Assembly: GCF_000217935.1 (NCBI RefSeq)
Contig: NZ_AFHI01000012.1
Location: 248,001 to 312,000, forward strand
DNA: 64,000 nt
Source: Rheinheimera sp. A13L
GTDB lineage: Bacteria; Pseudomonadota; Gammaproteobacteria; Enterobacterales; Alteromonadaceae
Reading direction: 5' to 3'
This document shows, piece after piece, positions 18,001-26,020 of this stretch (position 1 is its first letter; each line of letters starts with the position of its first letter). The notes under the pieces are model-generated. The model had not been told where the DNA came from and ran no database searches. It saw only the letters and a list, made by a program, of their open reading frames with translations. Made by a program: the position numbers and the translations under genes.

Positions 18001-18110
18001 GTAAAGGCGCTGAAGATTTCAGTTTCACTTCAGCCTTACCGCTGCAGGTACTCAAAGGCATGGCGCCTATACTGAGCCCTTATATCCAGCAAGGTCAACT
18101 GTGCCGCTAA
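15033..18110 (+). CDS. Divergent class A penicillin-binding protein
   Basis: A 1025-residue bitopic peptidoglycan synthase-like protein. A cytoplasmic tail is followed by one TM helix (SLIPWLFILLLISGAALVTY, about 46-65). The GT51 region keeps the catalytic-type Glu in FIENRKLL (E188) where EDxxF is usual, plus GGSTLATQIEKY and DYLNSVPLS, but lacks the RKxxE block. The transpeptidase motifs are intact: STAK (S517), SIN (S623) and KTGT (K943). About 230 residues are inserted between SIN and the LGTALGSSGDRPASL region. Transglycosylase activity is uncertain, while transpeptidation is likely. It is longer than PBP1a/1b (about 800-850). The start has a weak Shine-Dalgarno sequence. Confidence 0.82.
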   Translation: MDKNLSSPPDFNQMQFDNYRDERPSEQAAPAIQQTRRRSLIPWLFILLLISGAALVTYELYTAHYQSTEISAYAKKLTYQLQSGPTEQVSYPIAGPFDQRLGYSKLAKFIPALTERNFVVEQQAAFSPELLFYTQLGFFPPYREKAQGGLLIGDCRNEELFSFSHPQRVYKHPADVPAVVRDSLLFIENRKLLTSPARANPAVDWPRFMMAAVSQVTKVLNLEGQSAGGSTLATQIEKYRHSPQGLTQSFTDKFLQMVSGSVRAYRYGADTSLTRHEVVLDYLNSVPLSSAPGFGEVHGVGDALWAWFGTDFSRFNQVLNAEPTEQNKSLRGLALRQVMALMIAQRRPSYYLLQGHDDLEQLTNSHLRVLANAKVIDKDLADSAMSQRLLFKGGKAPGIKQDAQTLKGINVARGRLGTLLNQQLYDLDRLDLTAKVSLHHELQQKVSHYLNSLASPVVAEKVGLLGEKLLSATNTDKVTYSFTLFEKTPGGNRVRVQTDNTDQPFDLNEGSKLELGSTAKLRVLTTYLEIVAELHDSFIDELPENLLNLEIAPNDHLTRWAATYMAHTADRDLSKMLDAALQRTYSASPAERFFTGGGLQVFNNFQKKEDSRVPTVLESLKESINLPFVRIMRDIVSYSSSYQTAGSTSLLLKNDKDPRREEYLRRFADKEGSSFLQRFWRKYQKKTEEDRLNAFFEGLKQTPDRLAAVHRYLLPESDFAKFSAFLQQRLPEENLTVKDIDELYNKYGPGKFSLMDQGYIARVHPLELWLLSFMQQNPQATFTEAVNASAEQRQQVYRWLFRTSNRSARDTRIRIMLEVEAFLDIHQRWKKLGYAFDHLVPSLGTALGSSGDRPASLAELIGIIQNDGMLLPTVRVDQLHFAANTPYEVKLKYQPNEAQRVMKPEVARALRFALSQVADGGTARRLQGSFTKADGSPLVIGGKTGTGDNKMATQVIRGRTVQSTTINRTATFVFYLGENHFGTLTAFVPGKGAEDFSFTSALPLQVLKGMAPILSPYIQQGQLCR

Positions 18111-18136
18111 TCGCGGTGTAGAGCTTCAGTAAAGTC

Positions 18137-18164
18137 GGGGTGCAGAGTCAAAGACTCTGACCCC
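18137..18164. repeat. AGAGT hairpin, REP-like copy 2
   Basis: The arms GGGGTGCAGAGTC (18137-18149) and GACTCTGACCCC (18153-18164) surround an AAA loop. The hairpin sits between convergent genes and reaches into the EAL gene, supplying its last codons and its TGA stop. The core matches the hairpin at 4925-4951. Confidence 0.65.
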
Positions 18165-20568
18165 GCCATAATCCTTTAGGGAAATGTTCTTCCAAAAAAC
18201 CTGCCAGTTCGGGTTGTGGTATGGGTCTGGCGATCAGGTAACCTTGTGCTATATCACAACCTTGCTGACGCAACAGCTCCAGTTGCTCACGCGTTTCCAC
18301 TCCTTCGGCCACCACCTGAAGCTGCAGCTTTTGCACCATGGCAATAGTTGAAGCAATGATTTGAAAATCTGCGGCGTTCTCCAGCATTCCTGACAAAAAA
18401 CTTTTATCAATTTTGATGCAATCCATCGGCATTTTTTTCAGATAACTCAAAGACGAATAGCCTGTACCAAAATCGTCGATGGCAAAATGAATGCCCATGG
18501 CTTTAATTTGCGACATGATGTTCAGCATAGTTTCTATGCTCTGCACCAAAGTACGCTCTGTCAGTTCCAGTTCAAAATAAGAGCCCTGCAACTCGTATTT
18601 GTCCAGCAGCCGTTTTAGTGTGGGGATCAATTCAGGGTCAACAAACTGTTCAGCCGACAAGTTAATAGCAATACGGAAATGATGCCAGCCACTGTGCAAT
18701 AAGCTCAGACATTGCTGCATACATTGTTCGATGATCCAATAGCCCAGTGGCACTATTTGTCTGGATTGCTCCAAAACGGGAATAAATTCATCTGGTGGTA
18801 CCATACCCCTGACCGGATGACGCCAGCGGATCAGCGCTTCAAAACCATACAAAGCCCCGGTAGCTATGATCATTTGGGGCTGAAAACTAATGCTGAACTG
18901 GTTCAGTAACAAAGCTTCCTTTAAATCCTGCTCCAACAGCACTCGCTGCTGCACCCGCTGATACATATCCAGATTATAAGCCTGAGCCCCGTTACCACCA
19001 TTGAGTTTCACTTCATGCATAGCTAAATCAGCCTGACGTATCAAATCGTCAGCATCTGTCGGCGTAGCCATGCTCATGGTTAAACCTATGCTGGCCGTCA
19101 TGACAAAGCTTTGCTGATCAATGGTCAAAGGCTGCTGAATACGCTGCAAAATCTGACTGGCTAAACGAAAAGGCGCATCCACATCTGTCAGTTGAGGCAG
19201 CACAAAAACAAACTCATCGCCACCAAAACGACAAAGCAAATCGTTGGCGCCACAACAGTCTTTGAACCGCAACGCGACCAGTTTGAGTAACTTATCGCCC
19301 TGTGCATGACCCAGGCCGTCGTTAATGCGTTTAAAGTCATCCAGATCAACAAAAAGTACAGCCAGAAACTTTTTATCAGCCGCCTGACTGCTCAGCATAC
19401 GGTCAAGTTGATACTGCAACATATTGCGGTTTGGCAATGTAGTCAGTAAATCGTACATCGCCACTTTTTCCAGCTCACTGGTATGCTGCTCTACTTTATG
19501 ATTCAGTTGCTCCAGTTCAACACTTAACTCATCGGCAGCCTGACGTAATAAATCCACTTCATCCGGCCAGGTGCTGGCGTCAAACTGGCTTTGCTGACGA
19601 AAACCCGCATATTGTTTTTGCGATAACAAAGGCAAAGCCTGACTGAGCTTTTTTAACCTCAGGCTGATGCGGCGCATGATCAGGTACACGAGCAGCACCA
19701 TACCACCAAATAAAAAAGCTGAAGTAATGAGCAACTGACGGCGATAGCCATCATTAGTGGCAACAAAATCACTGATATTGTCCACCACTGTCAGGTACAC
19801 ACCTTTACTCTGCATTTCAAAAGCAGAGATCAGGTACTGCTGGCCATTGTAGTGCAACTCCAGCCCTTCACTTAAGGCCAAATCCGCTTCAAGATCAGAG
19901 ACTTTCTGCAACAAGGCATTCACTAGCTGTGGGTTGGAACTGGATATCAGCTCACGGTCAATTTTCCCTTTAGCAGTTCTGCCGACACGGATCAAAGCCA
20001 CATCGGAGTTTAAGCTTTGATGCAACGCAGATAAAATGTCGACCAGCGTTGTGGTGACTGTCATTACTGCCACTTCACCAGAGCTGTTCAGTACAGGCAA
20101 ACTAAGCTGTTTGACACAAAACTGTACACATAAATTGATAGTAGATGGACTTTGTTTTTTCAGTACCTCTTGCACCAGAGTGGGGGAAAAATAAGGGGTC
20201 TGTTGACCACTACTAAACAGCAGCTTCATCTCACTATTATGCAACCAGATTTGCTCTATATTCAGATGCAACTGCATATTGGCGCTTTGTTCGGCCAAAC
20301 GCTGAATAAAAGCGGAAAAATCAGCTTGTTGGCTTAGCTGCACCAGATCAGAAAAACTCTCCAACCACACCCGCAGTTGCTGCTCTATCATGGTATTTTG
20401 TTGCAAATATTGCTGCCGTGCCGACTCCCGTTTTACCTGCTGCTGCCGATCAAACTCTTCACTCATCCGCATCAGGCCCAGGCTGGTTTGCAGTACTGTC
20501 ATACAAAGCAGCGCGCTGATGGTCGCCAGCAAAATTTTCCAGGGTAAACTAAACACAAAAGGCCGCAT
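18148..20568 (-). CDS. Membrane GGDEF-EAL c-di-GMP protein
   Basis: An 806-residue dual-domain c-di-GMP enzyme. The N-terminal TM helix (WKILLATISALLCMTVLQTS) and a second near residue 290 flank a periplasmic sensor domain of about 240 residues that I cannot classify. GGDEF carries RFGGDEFVFVLP (active type; the RxxD inhibitory site upstream is not kept, reading GAND). EAL carries FEALIRWRHP, DDFGTGYSSLSYLKKM and AEGVET, so phosphodiesterase activity is plausible. The chosen ATG is 5 bp after the upstream stop; a longer frame from 20604 would overlap that gene. It is the last gene of a three-gene operon with a barrel and a PstS-like protein. Confidence 0.9.
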   Translation of the reverse strand: MRPFVFSLPWKILLATISALLCMTVLQTSLGLMRMSEEFDRQQQVKRESARQQYLQQNTMIEQQLRVWLESFSDLVQLSQQADFSAFIQRLAEQSANMQLHLNIEQIWLHNSEMKLLFSSGQQTPYFSPTLVQEVLKKQSPSTINLCVQFCVKQLSLPVLNSSGEVAVMTVTTTLVDILSALHQSLNSDVALIRVGRTAKGKIDRELISSSNPQLVNALLQKVSDLEADLALSEGLELHYNGQQYLISAFEMQSKGVYLTVVDNISDFVATNDGYRRQLLITSAFLFGGMVLLVYLIMRRISLRLKKLSQALPLLSQKQYAGFRQQSQFDASTWPDEVDLLRQAADELSVELEQLNHKVEQHTSELEKVAMYDLLTTLPNRNMLQYQLDRMLSSQAADKKFLAVLFVDLDDFKRINDGLGHAQGDKLLKLVALRFKDCCGANDLLCRFGGDEFVFVLPQLTDVDAPFRLASQILQRIQQPLTIDQQSFVMTASIGLTMSMATPTDADDLIRQADLAMHEVKLNGGNGAQAYNLDMYQRVQQRVLLEQDLKEALLLNQFSISFQPQMIIATGALYGFEALIRWRHPVRGMVPPDEFIPVLEQSRQIVPLGYWIIEQCMQQCLSLLHSGWHHFRIAINLSAEQFVDPELIPTLKRLLDKYELQGSYFELELTERTLVQSIETMLNIMSQIKAMGIHFAIDDFGTGYSSLSYLKKMPMDCIKIDKSFLSGMLENAADFQIIASTIAMVQKLQLQVVAEGVETREQLELLRQQGCDIAQGYLIARPIPQPELAGFLEEHFPKGLWRGQSL

Positions 20569-20573
20569 AACGT

Positions 20574-21773
20574 TTAAAACCAATACATCAGTTGCATGGC
20601 CCACATTTGCCAGTATTCTGATTTGTTATTCTGGACGTCAGGCATTACAGGGTAAGCCAAACGTGCCGTACCTTTCACCCAATGGTGTTCCATAGTCAAA
20701 CGCAGATTGTCTTTAAAATCATAAGTCAATCCGAAAGTTACATCATCCTGATACCCAAAATAAGCTGGCACCATCCCGCCTGTGCTTTGTGAAAACTTAA
20801 CCCCACTTCGATCATCTTTGTCCAAATCAAAGCTATCCACACTCAACAAAGCCCAGGTACGAGGCATCAGATTGTAGCGGCCCTGAACATACCAGCCCTG
20901 GCTAAAACTATTGCGTTTAAAACCCGGCACATAAAAATCACTGATATCCAGCCGTTCCTGCACCCACTCACCACTCAGCTCCCAGTATTCAGCTGCGTAA
21001 CGGCCATTCAGCATCACTCGCTGTACCGTCATGCCACCATCACTGTATAAATCCAGTTCGGCTTTTTTGTAGCTAAAATCTGAGTCAAGTAATGAAACAC
21101 CTAACTGCCAGGCGGATTGATCAGGTCGCCAAAACAGACTAGCCTGATGCACATAATCCTGCTTAGCGTCGCCCTGAGCCAGGGTACTTAACAGGATCTG
21201 GCTTTGCTCTTTACTTAAGTTAGTCGCTCCCCAGCTCCAGTTCAGTTCAATTTCCCCTATGCGGGTATCGTGAGTGGTTTTTAACGCCAGACCATCACTG
21301 CCCACGGCAATATCGCGGAAGGAATCAAAATACACAGATTGTGGCAGCACTATGGCATTGCGGGTAAAAGGCACATCACGGGTTGCAGAATACAACCAAT
21401 GCTGGTTCTTAAAGCGGCCAACAAACATATTCAGTCGCCAGTCAAAATCGCTGTACAGAGTCCAGTCCAGAAACAAATAATCCAGGCGGGTGCCTTTGGT
21501 ATAACGACGGCCGCCGTCCAGATACACCACCTGCCCTGCCAGTCGCAGTTTATCCGACAAAGCCCATGACATATTTACACCTATGTCCGTTAACTCAGCC
21601 GAAATACTGTCATCCAGATTAACAAAATTAGTTTCTGGCGCCTGAATAAGCCCCTGTGAAATAAAACCATGCCATTGCAGTTCATCTGCCGGCAACTGCA
21701 ATGAACAGCCCAGCAGCAGTAAAAGACACAGCTTACTGCGTAACATGAATGACTTTAAGCTTGGATAGTTCAT
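20574..21773 (-). CDS. Outer-membrane barrel, porin-like, in c-di-GMP operon
   Basis: A 399-residue predicted outer-membrane protein: a signal peptide ending at LPADE, many short amphipathic strands (RLAGQVVYLDGGRRY, DWRLNMFVGRF, LTMEHHWVKGTARL) and a C-terminal aromatic (MQLMYWF). The annotated start is the ATG at 21773, preceded by GAGAATTCAG; an in-frame TTG four codons upstream and an ATG at 21746 are alternatives. The first 41 bp overlap the end of the PstS-like gene, indicating translational coupling. No family is recognised beyond a porin-like barrel. Its place between a periplasmic binding fragment and a GGDEF-EAL protein suggests a role in ligand uptake or sensing. Confidence 0.72.
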   Translation of the reverse strand: MNYPSLKSFMLRSKLCLLLLLGCSLQLPADELQWHGFISQGLIQAPETNFVNLDDSISAELTDIGVNMSWALSDKLRLAGQVVYLDGGRRYTKGTRLDYLFLDWTLYSDFDWRLNMFVGRFKNQHWLYSATRDVPFTRNAIVLPQSVYFDSFRDIAVGSDGLALKTTHDTRIGEIELNWSWGATNLSKEQSQILLSTLAQGDAKQDYVHQASLFWRPDQSAWQLGVSLLDSDFSYKKAELDLYSDGGMTVQRVMLNGRYAAEYWELSGEWVQERLDISDFYVPGFKRNSFSQGWYVQGRYNLMPRTWALLSVDSFDLDKDDRSGVKFSQSTGGMVPAYFGYQDDVTFGLTYDFKDNLRLTMEHHWVKGTARLAYPVMPDVQNNKSEYWQMWAMQLMYWF

Positions 21774-22146
21774 CTGAATTCTCAATATAACCTATAGCAC
21801 CTTCGGTATTTGCGACCACTTCACGCATTTGTTGCTCTGAAGCCAGCACCACTGGGGCCGAACCTAAACCTGAATACGTAATTTTTTGCCAGATCCTGTC
21901 CAGCTGATAGGGAAACATTTGTAGTTTTTCTTTGGCAAAACTCTGGTGGATCGGATTTTTTGCAGACAATACAAAAACCCTGATGGTTGTACCATCAGGC
22001 CAGTTTTGTTGCCGCATCGAATAAATGGCGCGCAGCTGAGTGACAGTCAACTGGTCCATAGCTACAGCAGGATGAGTTACGACTTCGGTAGCAAAGGCAG
22101 AACATGCCCAAAGCGCAAAGCCAGCAACGGCAAACTTGATATTCAC
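21733..22146 (-). CDS. PstS-like mini periplasmic binding protein
   Basis: A 137-residue exported protein resembling one lobe of phosphate-binding PstS proteins. The signal peptide (VNIKFAVAGFALWACSAFA) starts at a GTG at 22146 with GAGGAA about 11 bases upstream; the longer upstream frame reads through non-coding DNA. The mature part has the PstS-type pattern LTVTQLRAIYSMRQQNWPDGT (visible in pieces) and TEGAIGYIENSDE, the family's late glycine turn. Full PstS is about 320 residues, so this is a half-size version common beside GGDEF proteins in Alteromonadales. Phosphate binding is not assured. It is the first gene of the barrel and GGDEF-EAL operon. Confidence 0.78.
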   Translation of the reverse strand: MNIKFAVAGFALWACSAFATEVVTHPAVAMDQLTVTQLRAIYSMRQQNWPDGTTIRVFVLSAKNPIHQSFAKEKLQMFPYQLDRIWQKITYSGLGSAPVVLASEQQMREVVANTEGAIGYIENSDELSKLKVIHVTQ

Positions 22147-22549
22147 GTCTATGTGATTCCTCACTATATACCCAGATCGTTGCACAACCTTTGGGTACAG
22201 GTAGTAAATGGCGGCAAGGGAGTTTGTGAAAAGTGCAGCCATGAAGTCTGGATTGTACGCGCTCAGTATAGTAGCAGTCGTTGAAATTGTATTGTGGTGA
22301 AGAAAAAAAGTAGTGTTTTCAGTGAAATGACTATAGTTCAGGCCATTTATTTCAACAGATAGCTGCCAGTAAGTTACAAAACAAGAGTTTATTAAAGTAA
22401 ACAAACTAAGATTAAAAAAGGGTCCGTGAAGGACCCTGAAATCACCAGGAACAGTGATGCATGCAACAAGTTTAAGCCCGTTCAGCATGCAGCTTTCGCT
22501 TTGCAAAAATGTGACAGCAGGGCGAAGCTTTGATGAAAGTGAAGATAAA
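22147..22549. other. Intergenic region, 403 bp
   Basis: No gene is apparent. It should hold the promoter of the PstS-like operon on the minus strand, and it contains the terminator at 22414-22437 for the binding-protein gene beyond. A long frame runs back through it from the PstS-like gene but shows no coding character (low-complexity, no ribosome site). Confidence 0.6.
22414..22437 (-). terminator. Rho-independent terminator
   Basis: On the minus strand AGGGTCC and GGACCCT form a 7-bp stem with a 5-base loop and run into six Ts. It lies 113 bp beyond the stop of the periplasmic binding protein gene at 22550. Confidence 0.85.
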
Positions 22550-23314
22550 TCAGGGTTTTACCATAGCGTGCTGAATTTGGTATTTGGCTAACAACAGCTG
22601 CCACTCCTGATCGACAGGCATCTGCTGGATCACCTGCTGTAAAAACTGATGCAACTGAGGATCGGTTTTACTGACCATAAAGCCGCGTTGGATCAGATCA
22701 TGAGGTGTGTTGGCGACATAAAAATGCCGGGCTTGTTCTCCATGGCTAAATTTATAAGACAAAGTGGAAGAGCTGATAATAGTAAAATCACCACGCCCTA
22801 ACCTGAGCATATCCAGCACATAATCTTCCTGTAAGGTATCTACCCGCTCCAGAATGCCGGACGCAACAATCTCATCTATACCTTTGTATTTATAGCCTTG
22901 TGAACCAATAAAGGTTTTACCTGTTAAATCAGCCAGGTCCTGATCCCGCACTGGTTTTCTGGCATCAGAGACAAACATATCTTTGTCATGCAGAAAAGGA
23001 GCGGTAAACAGCATTTTATCAGCAAGAGGCTTAAACCAGGCTGGCTGAATCCCAACCACTACATCGACAAAAGATTCTGCCAGTAACACATCCAATCGTT
23101 TTCTTGGCATTAACTCAGTTTTAAACTGGTACTTGTCTGTCTTGTGGTTTAAATAAGAAGCCAAATCAAAATACAAACCCCTTTGCTCCCCCCAATCAAT
23201 CACATAAGGGGCTTTCAGATGATAAGTCAGCAATAACACCTGCTGTTTTGGCGCTGCATGGCTATTCGTTATAAAACTAAAACTCAGTAACAAAAGACAA
23301 AATCTAAACCACAT
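22550..23314 (-). CDS. Family-3 periplasmic substrate-binding protein, orphan
   Basis: A 254-residue exported protein of the amino-acid-binding (SBP_bac_3) fold. The signal peptide (MWFRFCLLLLSFSFITNSHAA) leads into VLLLTYHLKAPYVIDWG, the usual first strand, and later DVVVGIQPAW and GKTFIGSQGYKY give the two-lobe pattern. No permease or ATPase is near, so it may feed a sensor or be a chemoreceptor partner rather than a transporter subunit. The ATG at 23314 was preferred over a GTG two codons earlier. It is divergent from the TonB receptor, sharing a 330-bp intergenic region that carries a Fur-like box closer to the receptor. Confidence 0.8.
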   Translation of the reverse strand: MWFRFCLLLLSFSFITNSHAAPKQQVLLLTYHLKAPYVIDWGEQRGLYFDLASYLNHKTDKYQFKTELMPRKRLDVLLAESFVDVVVGIQPAWFKPLADKMLFTAPFLHDKDMFVSDARKPVRDQDLADLTGKTFIGSQGYKYKGIDEIVASGILERVDTLQEDYVLDMLRLGRGDFTIISSSTLSYKFSHGEQARHFYVANTPHDLIQRGFMVSKTDPQLHQFLQQVIQQMPVDQEWQLLLAKYQIQHAMVKP

Positions 23315-23502
23315 AACCACAGATCCAAAAGAGCACTGGCTTGAGATTAGTTAATTTTCAGACCCTAAGCCAGCAAGAAAGCGCTATCAGAACCAATTAA
23401 ATCATTTTTTACTAAAAAACTAAAAGCCAGTGCCAACAAGGCCTGTAGTACTATATCAGTCCACCATCAAAAATAAGAATGATTCCTGATACCTAACACA
23501 AT

Positions 23503-23521
23503 TGACAATAATTGTTATTCA
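23503..23521. promoter_or_regulatory. Putative Fur box
   Basis: TGACAATAATTGTTATTCA fits the Fur 7-1-7 inverted-repeat pattern (TGACAAT, A, ATTGTTA) and sits about 120-140 bp before the TonB receptor start. A partial AATAAGAATGATT copy lies about 30 bp upstream. It suggests iron-repressed expression. Confidence 0.65.
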
Positions 23522-23640
23522 TAGTTAAACTCCCGCTCGAAAAATTGCCAGCCCCCTTTACTGCGACGCAATTGTGGTAAATCTGTTTTTTCTGATCACT
23601 TTGGTGATTTGAACGCTGAACTTTATATAAGGAACCCAAG

Positions 23641-25731
23641 ATGTCTGCGATGTTTTTCACACACAACTTTCGTCCGTCACGCATAGCTTTGGCTGTTGCT
23701 GTAGCCGCCACTGGTTATGCCAGCAGCAGCAATGCAGAAGACACTGCTACGGCAAAAAAATCTGTGATGCCTGCTATGGAAGTGGTGAAAGTAGTAGGTC
23801 AAAAAGAAGACCATCGTTTTGAAGCAACAGGTTCAGTCAATCTGGTGGAACTGGAAGAAATTCAGCGGGTTCAACCTCTGTCAACAGAAGATGTATTACG
23901 CCGCATCCCTGGCATTAATATTAAAAGTGAAGAAGAAACCTCTGTCATCGCTAACTTTGGCATCCGTGGTTTATCCGCCAGCGAATCCAAATCGTTACTA
24001 CTCGAAGATGGCGTACCAGTAGCTCCTGGTTTATTTATCGGTAACGACCGCTACTTTAACCCTCGTATTCAGCGGGTAGAACGGGTTGAAGTACTAAAAG
24101 GCTCATCTTCATTACGTTATGGCCCTTCTACTATAGGTGGTGTGGTCAATTATCAGACCAAAACACCGGATGATGGTGTTGAACTGTCGGCCCGGGCCGG
24201 TTCTTTTAATATGAAAGAAGTGGGTATTGAAGCAGGCAATAAAAATGCCGCTGGTGATGCTTTTGCCGGTATAGTCGCAACTCATGCAACCAGCGATGGT
24301 TTTATGGACAAAGGCTATACCATGAACGATGTGATGGCCAAAGCTGGTGTTGAATTTGCTAACAACCAGAAATTAGGCGTTAAGCTGTCATGGTACGAAA
24401 ATGACGTCAATATGTCTTACCGTGGTTTATTGTTAAATGATTACAAGGCTGGCGCTGACTATAATCCGGCTCCGGATGATGACTTTCTGGCCGACCGCGT
24501 GGCTTTTGATATCAACCACGAATGGCAACTGAGCGACACTGCAACTTTAAACACATTGGTGTACTGGAGTGATGTCACCCGTGATTACTGGCGTTATGCG
24601 GTAGATACCAACGCATCAGTTGCTGCAGGTCGTTGGGTGTACACTGACGCACTGACAGGCAACAACAGATCCTTTGAGCGCACGGGGGCAGAAAGCCGTT
24701 TAACGCTTGAGCAGCCGTTGTTTGGCCTTGAAGCCAGCACTGAGTTTGGTTTGCGTTTAATGCACGAAAAATCAAATGATTTGCGTATCACCACTACCCG
24801 CGCCGCTGACCGCACCGGCACTATTGCAGGCCACTTACAGGACAGCGCTGACAGCGTTGCCGGTTATGTGCAAAGCCGTATAGTGCTGAGCGAAAAACTG
24901 GCATTAACACCAGGCCTGCGTATTGAATCTTATCAGCAAGAACGCTTGAATTTGCAAAGCAACGCCCTTGCCAAAACGTCAAATACCGAATATTTACCTG
25001 GCGTTGGTTTAACTTATGAGTTAACTGATGCGGCACAGCTATACGCTGGTGTATACCGCGCTTTTTCCCCGGCTTCTAACAGTTTGGCCTTGGATGGTTT
25101 GACCGATCAGCAATTGGATGGCGAACGTTCTGTCAATTATGAAGTAGGTGTTCGTGGTGTAGCGGGCTCCACCAGTTACGAAGTGGCTGCTTTTATTATG
25201 GATTTCAGCAATCAGGTGGTCAGCGGAAACAGTAATACAGGCACCCCCTCCTCTAATGCTGGTGAAACCAGCCACTATGGTATCGAATTTAGTGTAAGCC
25301 AGCCTCTGATGGCAGGTTTAAACCTGGATGCCAACGCCACATGGGTACCTGAGTCTGAGTTTGAAGCAGGCACAAATCAAGGCAATCGTATTCCTTATGC
25401 GCCAAAAATACTGGCTAATTTAGGCCTGAACTATCAGTTGGAACAATTAAACTTGTCGCTGAACCTGCACCACCGTGGTGAGCAATTTGGTAATGAAGCC
25501 AATACGATTGCCATTGAACATCCAACTGGCAAACCAAACGATATTTGGGGTGGTTTATTACCTGCTTATACAGTAGTGGATTTACTAAGCCAGTATCAGG
25601 TGAGTGATAACTTAAGTATCTCTGGTTCGGTAAAAAACCTGACTGATAAACGTTATATCAGCGGTCTTCGTCAGGGTATTTATGTAGGCCCGGAACGTTC
25701 TTTTGAAATTGGTGCCCGTTACCGTTTCTGA
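23641..25731 (+). CDS. TonB-dependent siderophore/iron-dicitrate-type receptor
   Basis: A 696-residue outer-membrane receptor for energised uptake, probably of a ferric chelate. A signal peptide ends near SSNAEDT; the TonB-box region is around MEVVKVVGQ, followed by a plug domain with ILVEDVLRRIPGI-like spacing, GIRGLSASESKSLLLEDG and RVEVLKGSSSLRYGPSTIGG, and a 22-strand barrel ending GARYRF. Overall it resembles the FecA-type group. AAGGAACCC precedes the ATG. A Fur-like box upstream supports iron regulation. A long hairpin at 25761-25799 follows. No TonB, ExbB or anti-sigma genes are adjacent, and the N-terminal signalling domain of true FecA is absent. Confidence 0.92.
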   Translation: MSAMFFTHNFRPSRIALAVAVAATGYASSSNAEDTATAKKSVMPAMEVVKVVGQKEDHRFEATGSVNLVELEEIQRVQPLSTEDVLRRIPGINIKSEEETSVIANFGIRGLSASESKSLLLEDGVPVAPGLFIGNDRYFNPRIQRVERVEVLKGSSSLRYGPSTIGGVVNYQTKTPDDGVELSARAGSFNMKEVGIEAGNKNAAGDAFAGIVATHATSDGFMDKGYTMNDVMAKAGVEFANNQKLGVKLSWYENDVNMSYRGLLLNDYKAGADYNPAPDDDFLADRVAFDINHEWQLSDTATLNTLVYWSDVTRDYWRYAVDTNASVAAGRWVYTDALTGNNRSFERTGAESRLTLEQPLFGLEASTEFGLRLMHEKSNDLRITTTRAADRTGTIAGHLQDSADSVAGYVQSRIVLSEKLALTPGLRIESYQQERLNLQSNALAKTSNTEYLPGVGLTYELTDAAQLYAGVYRAFSPASNSLALDGLTDQQLDGERSVNYEVGVRGVAGSTSYEVAAFIMDFSNQVVSGNSNTGTPSSNAGETSHYGIEFSVSQPLMAGLNLDANATWVPESEFEAGTNQGNRIPYAPKILANLGLNYQLEQLNLSLNLHHRGEQFGNEANTIAIEHPTGKPNDIWGGLLPAYTVVDLLSQYQVSDNLSISGSVKNLTDKRYISGLRQGIYVGPERSFEIGARYRF

Positions 25732-25760
25732 TAGGCCCTTGTCATAAAGTCAGCGACCCC

Positions 25761-25799
25761 GAGGCTACAGCATGATTCAACATAACATGTTGTAGCCTC
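25761..25799 (+). terminator. Long hairpin after TonB receptor gene
   Basis: GAGGCTACAGCATG (25761-25774) pairs with CATGTTGTAGCCTC (25786-25799) over 14 bp with one G-T pair and an 11-base loop. It lies 30 bp after the stop. The T-run is poor (AACTCTTTC), so it may stabilise the mRNA end or terminate weakly. From here to 26020 nothing else is seen. Confidence 0.6.
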
Positions 25800-26020
25800 A
25801 ACTCTTTCTGAGGTTTGGTTACTCTTATTGATCAATTGACTCACCTTCACCCGACACTTTAACTACTGTACAAACATGCATGAAAGAAACGAGTCTCGCC
25901 AGTACCTGATGACATGAAAAACAAGGCATGGATATTATGTAATAAAATCCAGCGCTTAATTGATCTTCTGCAATTTGCTGCCAGTATTAAAACACCCTGC
26001 CCTGTTGTCATAAGTTCTTT

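Noticed and set aside
22147-22506. N-terminal extension of the PstS-like protein
   Set aside because: The extended frame has no ribosome site and would bury the signal peptide inside the protein; the GTG at 22146 is better.
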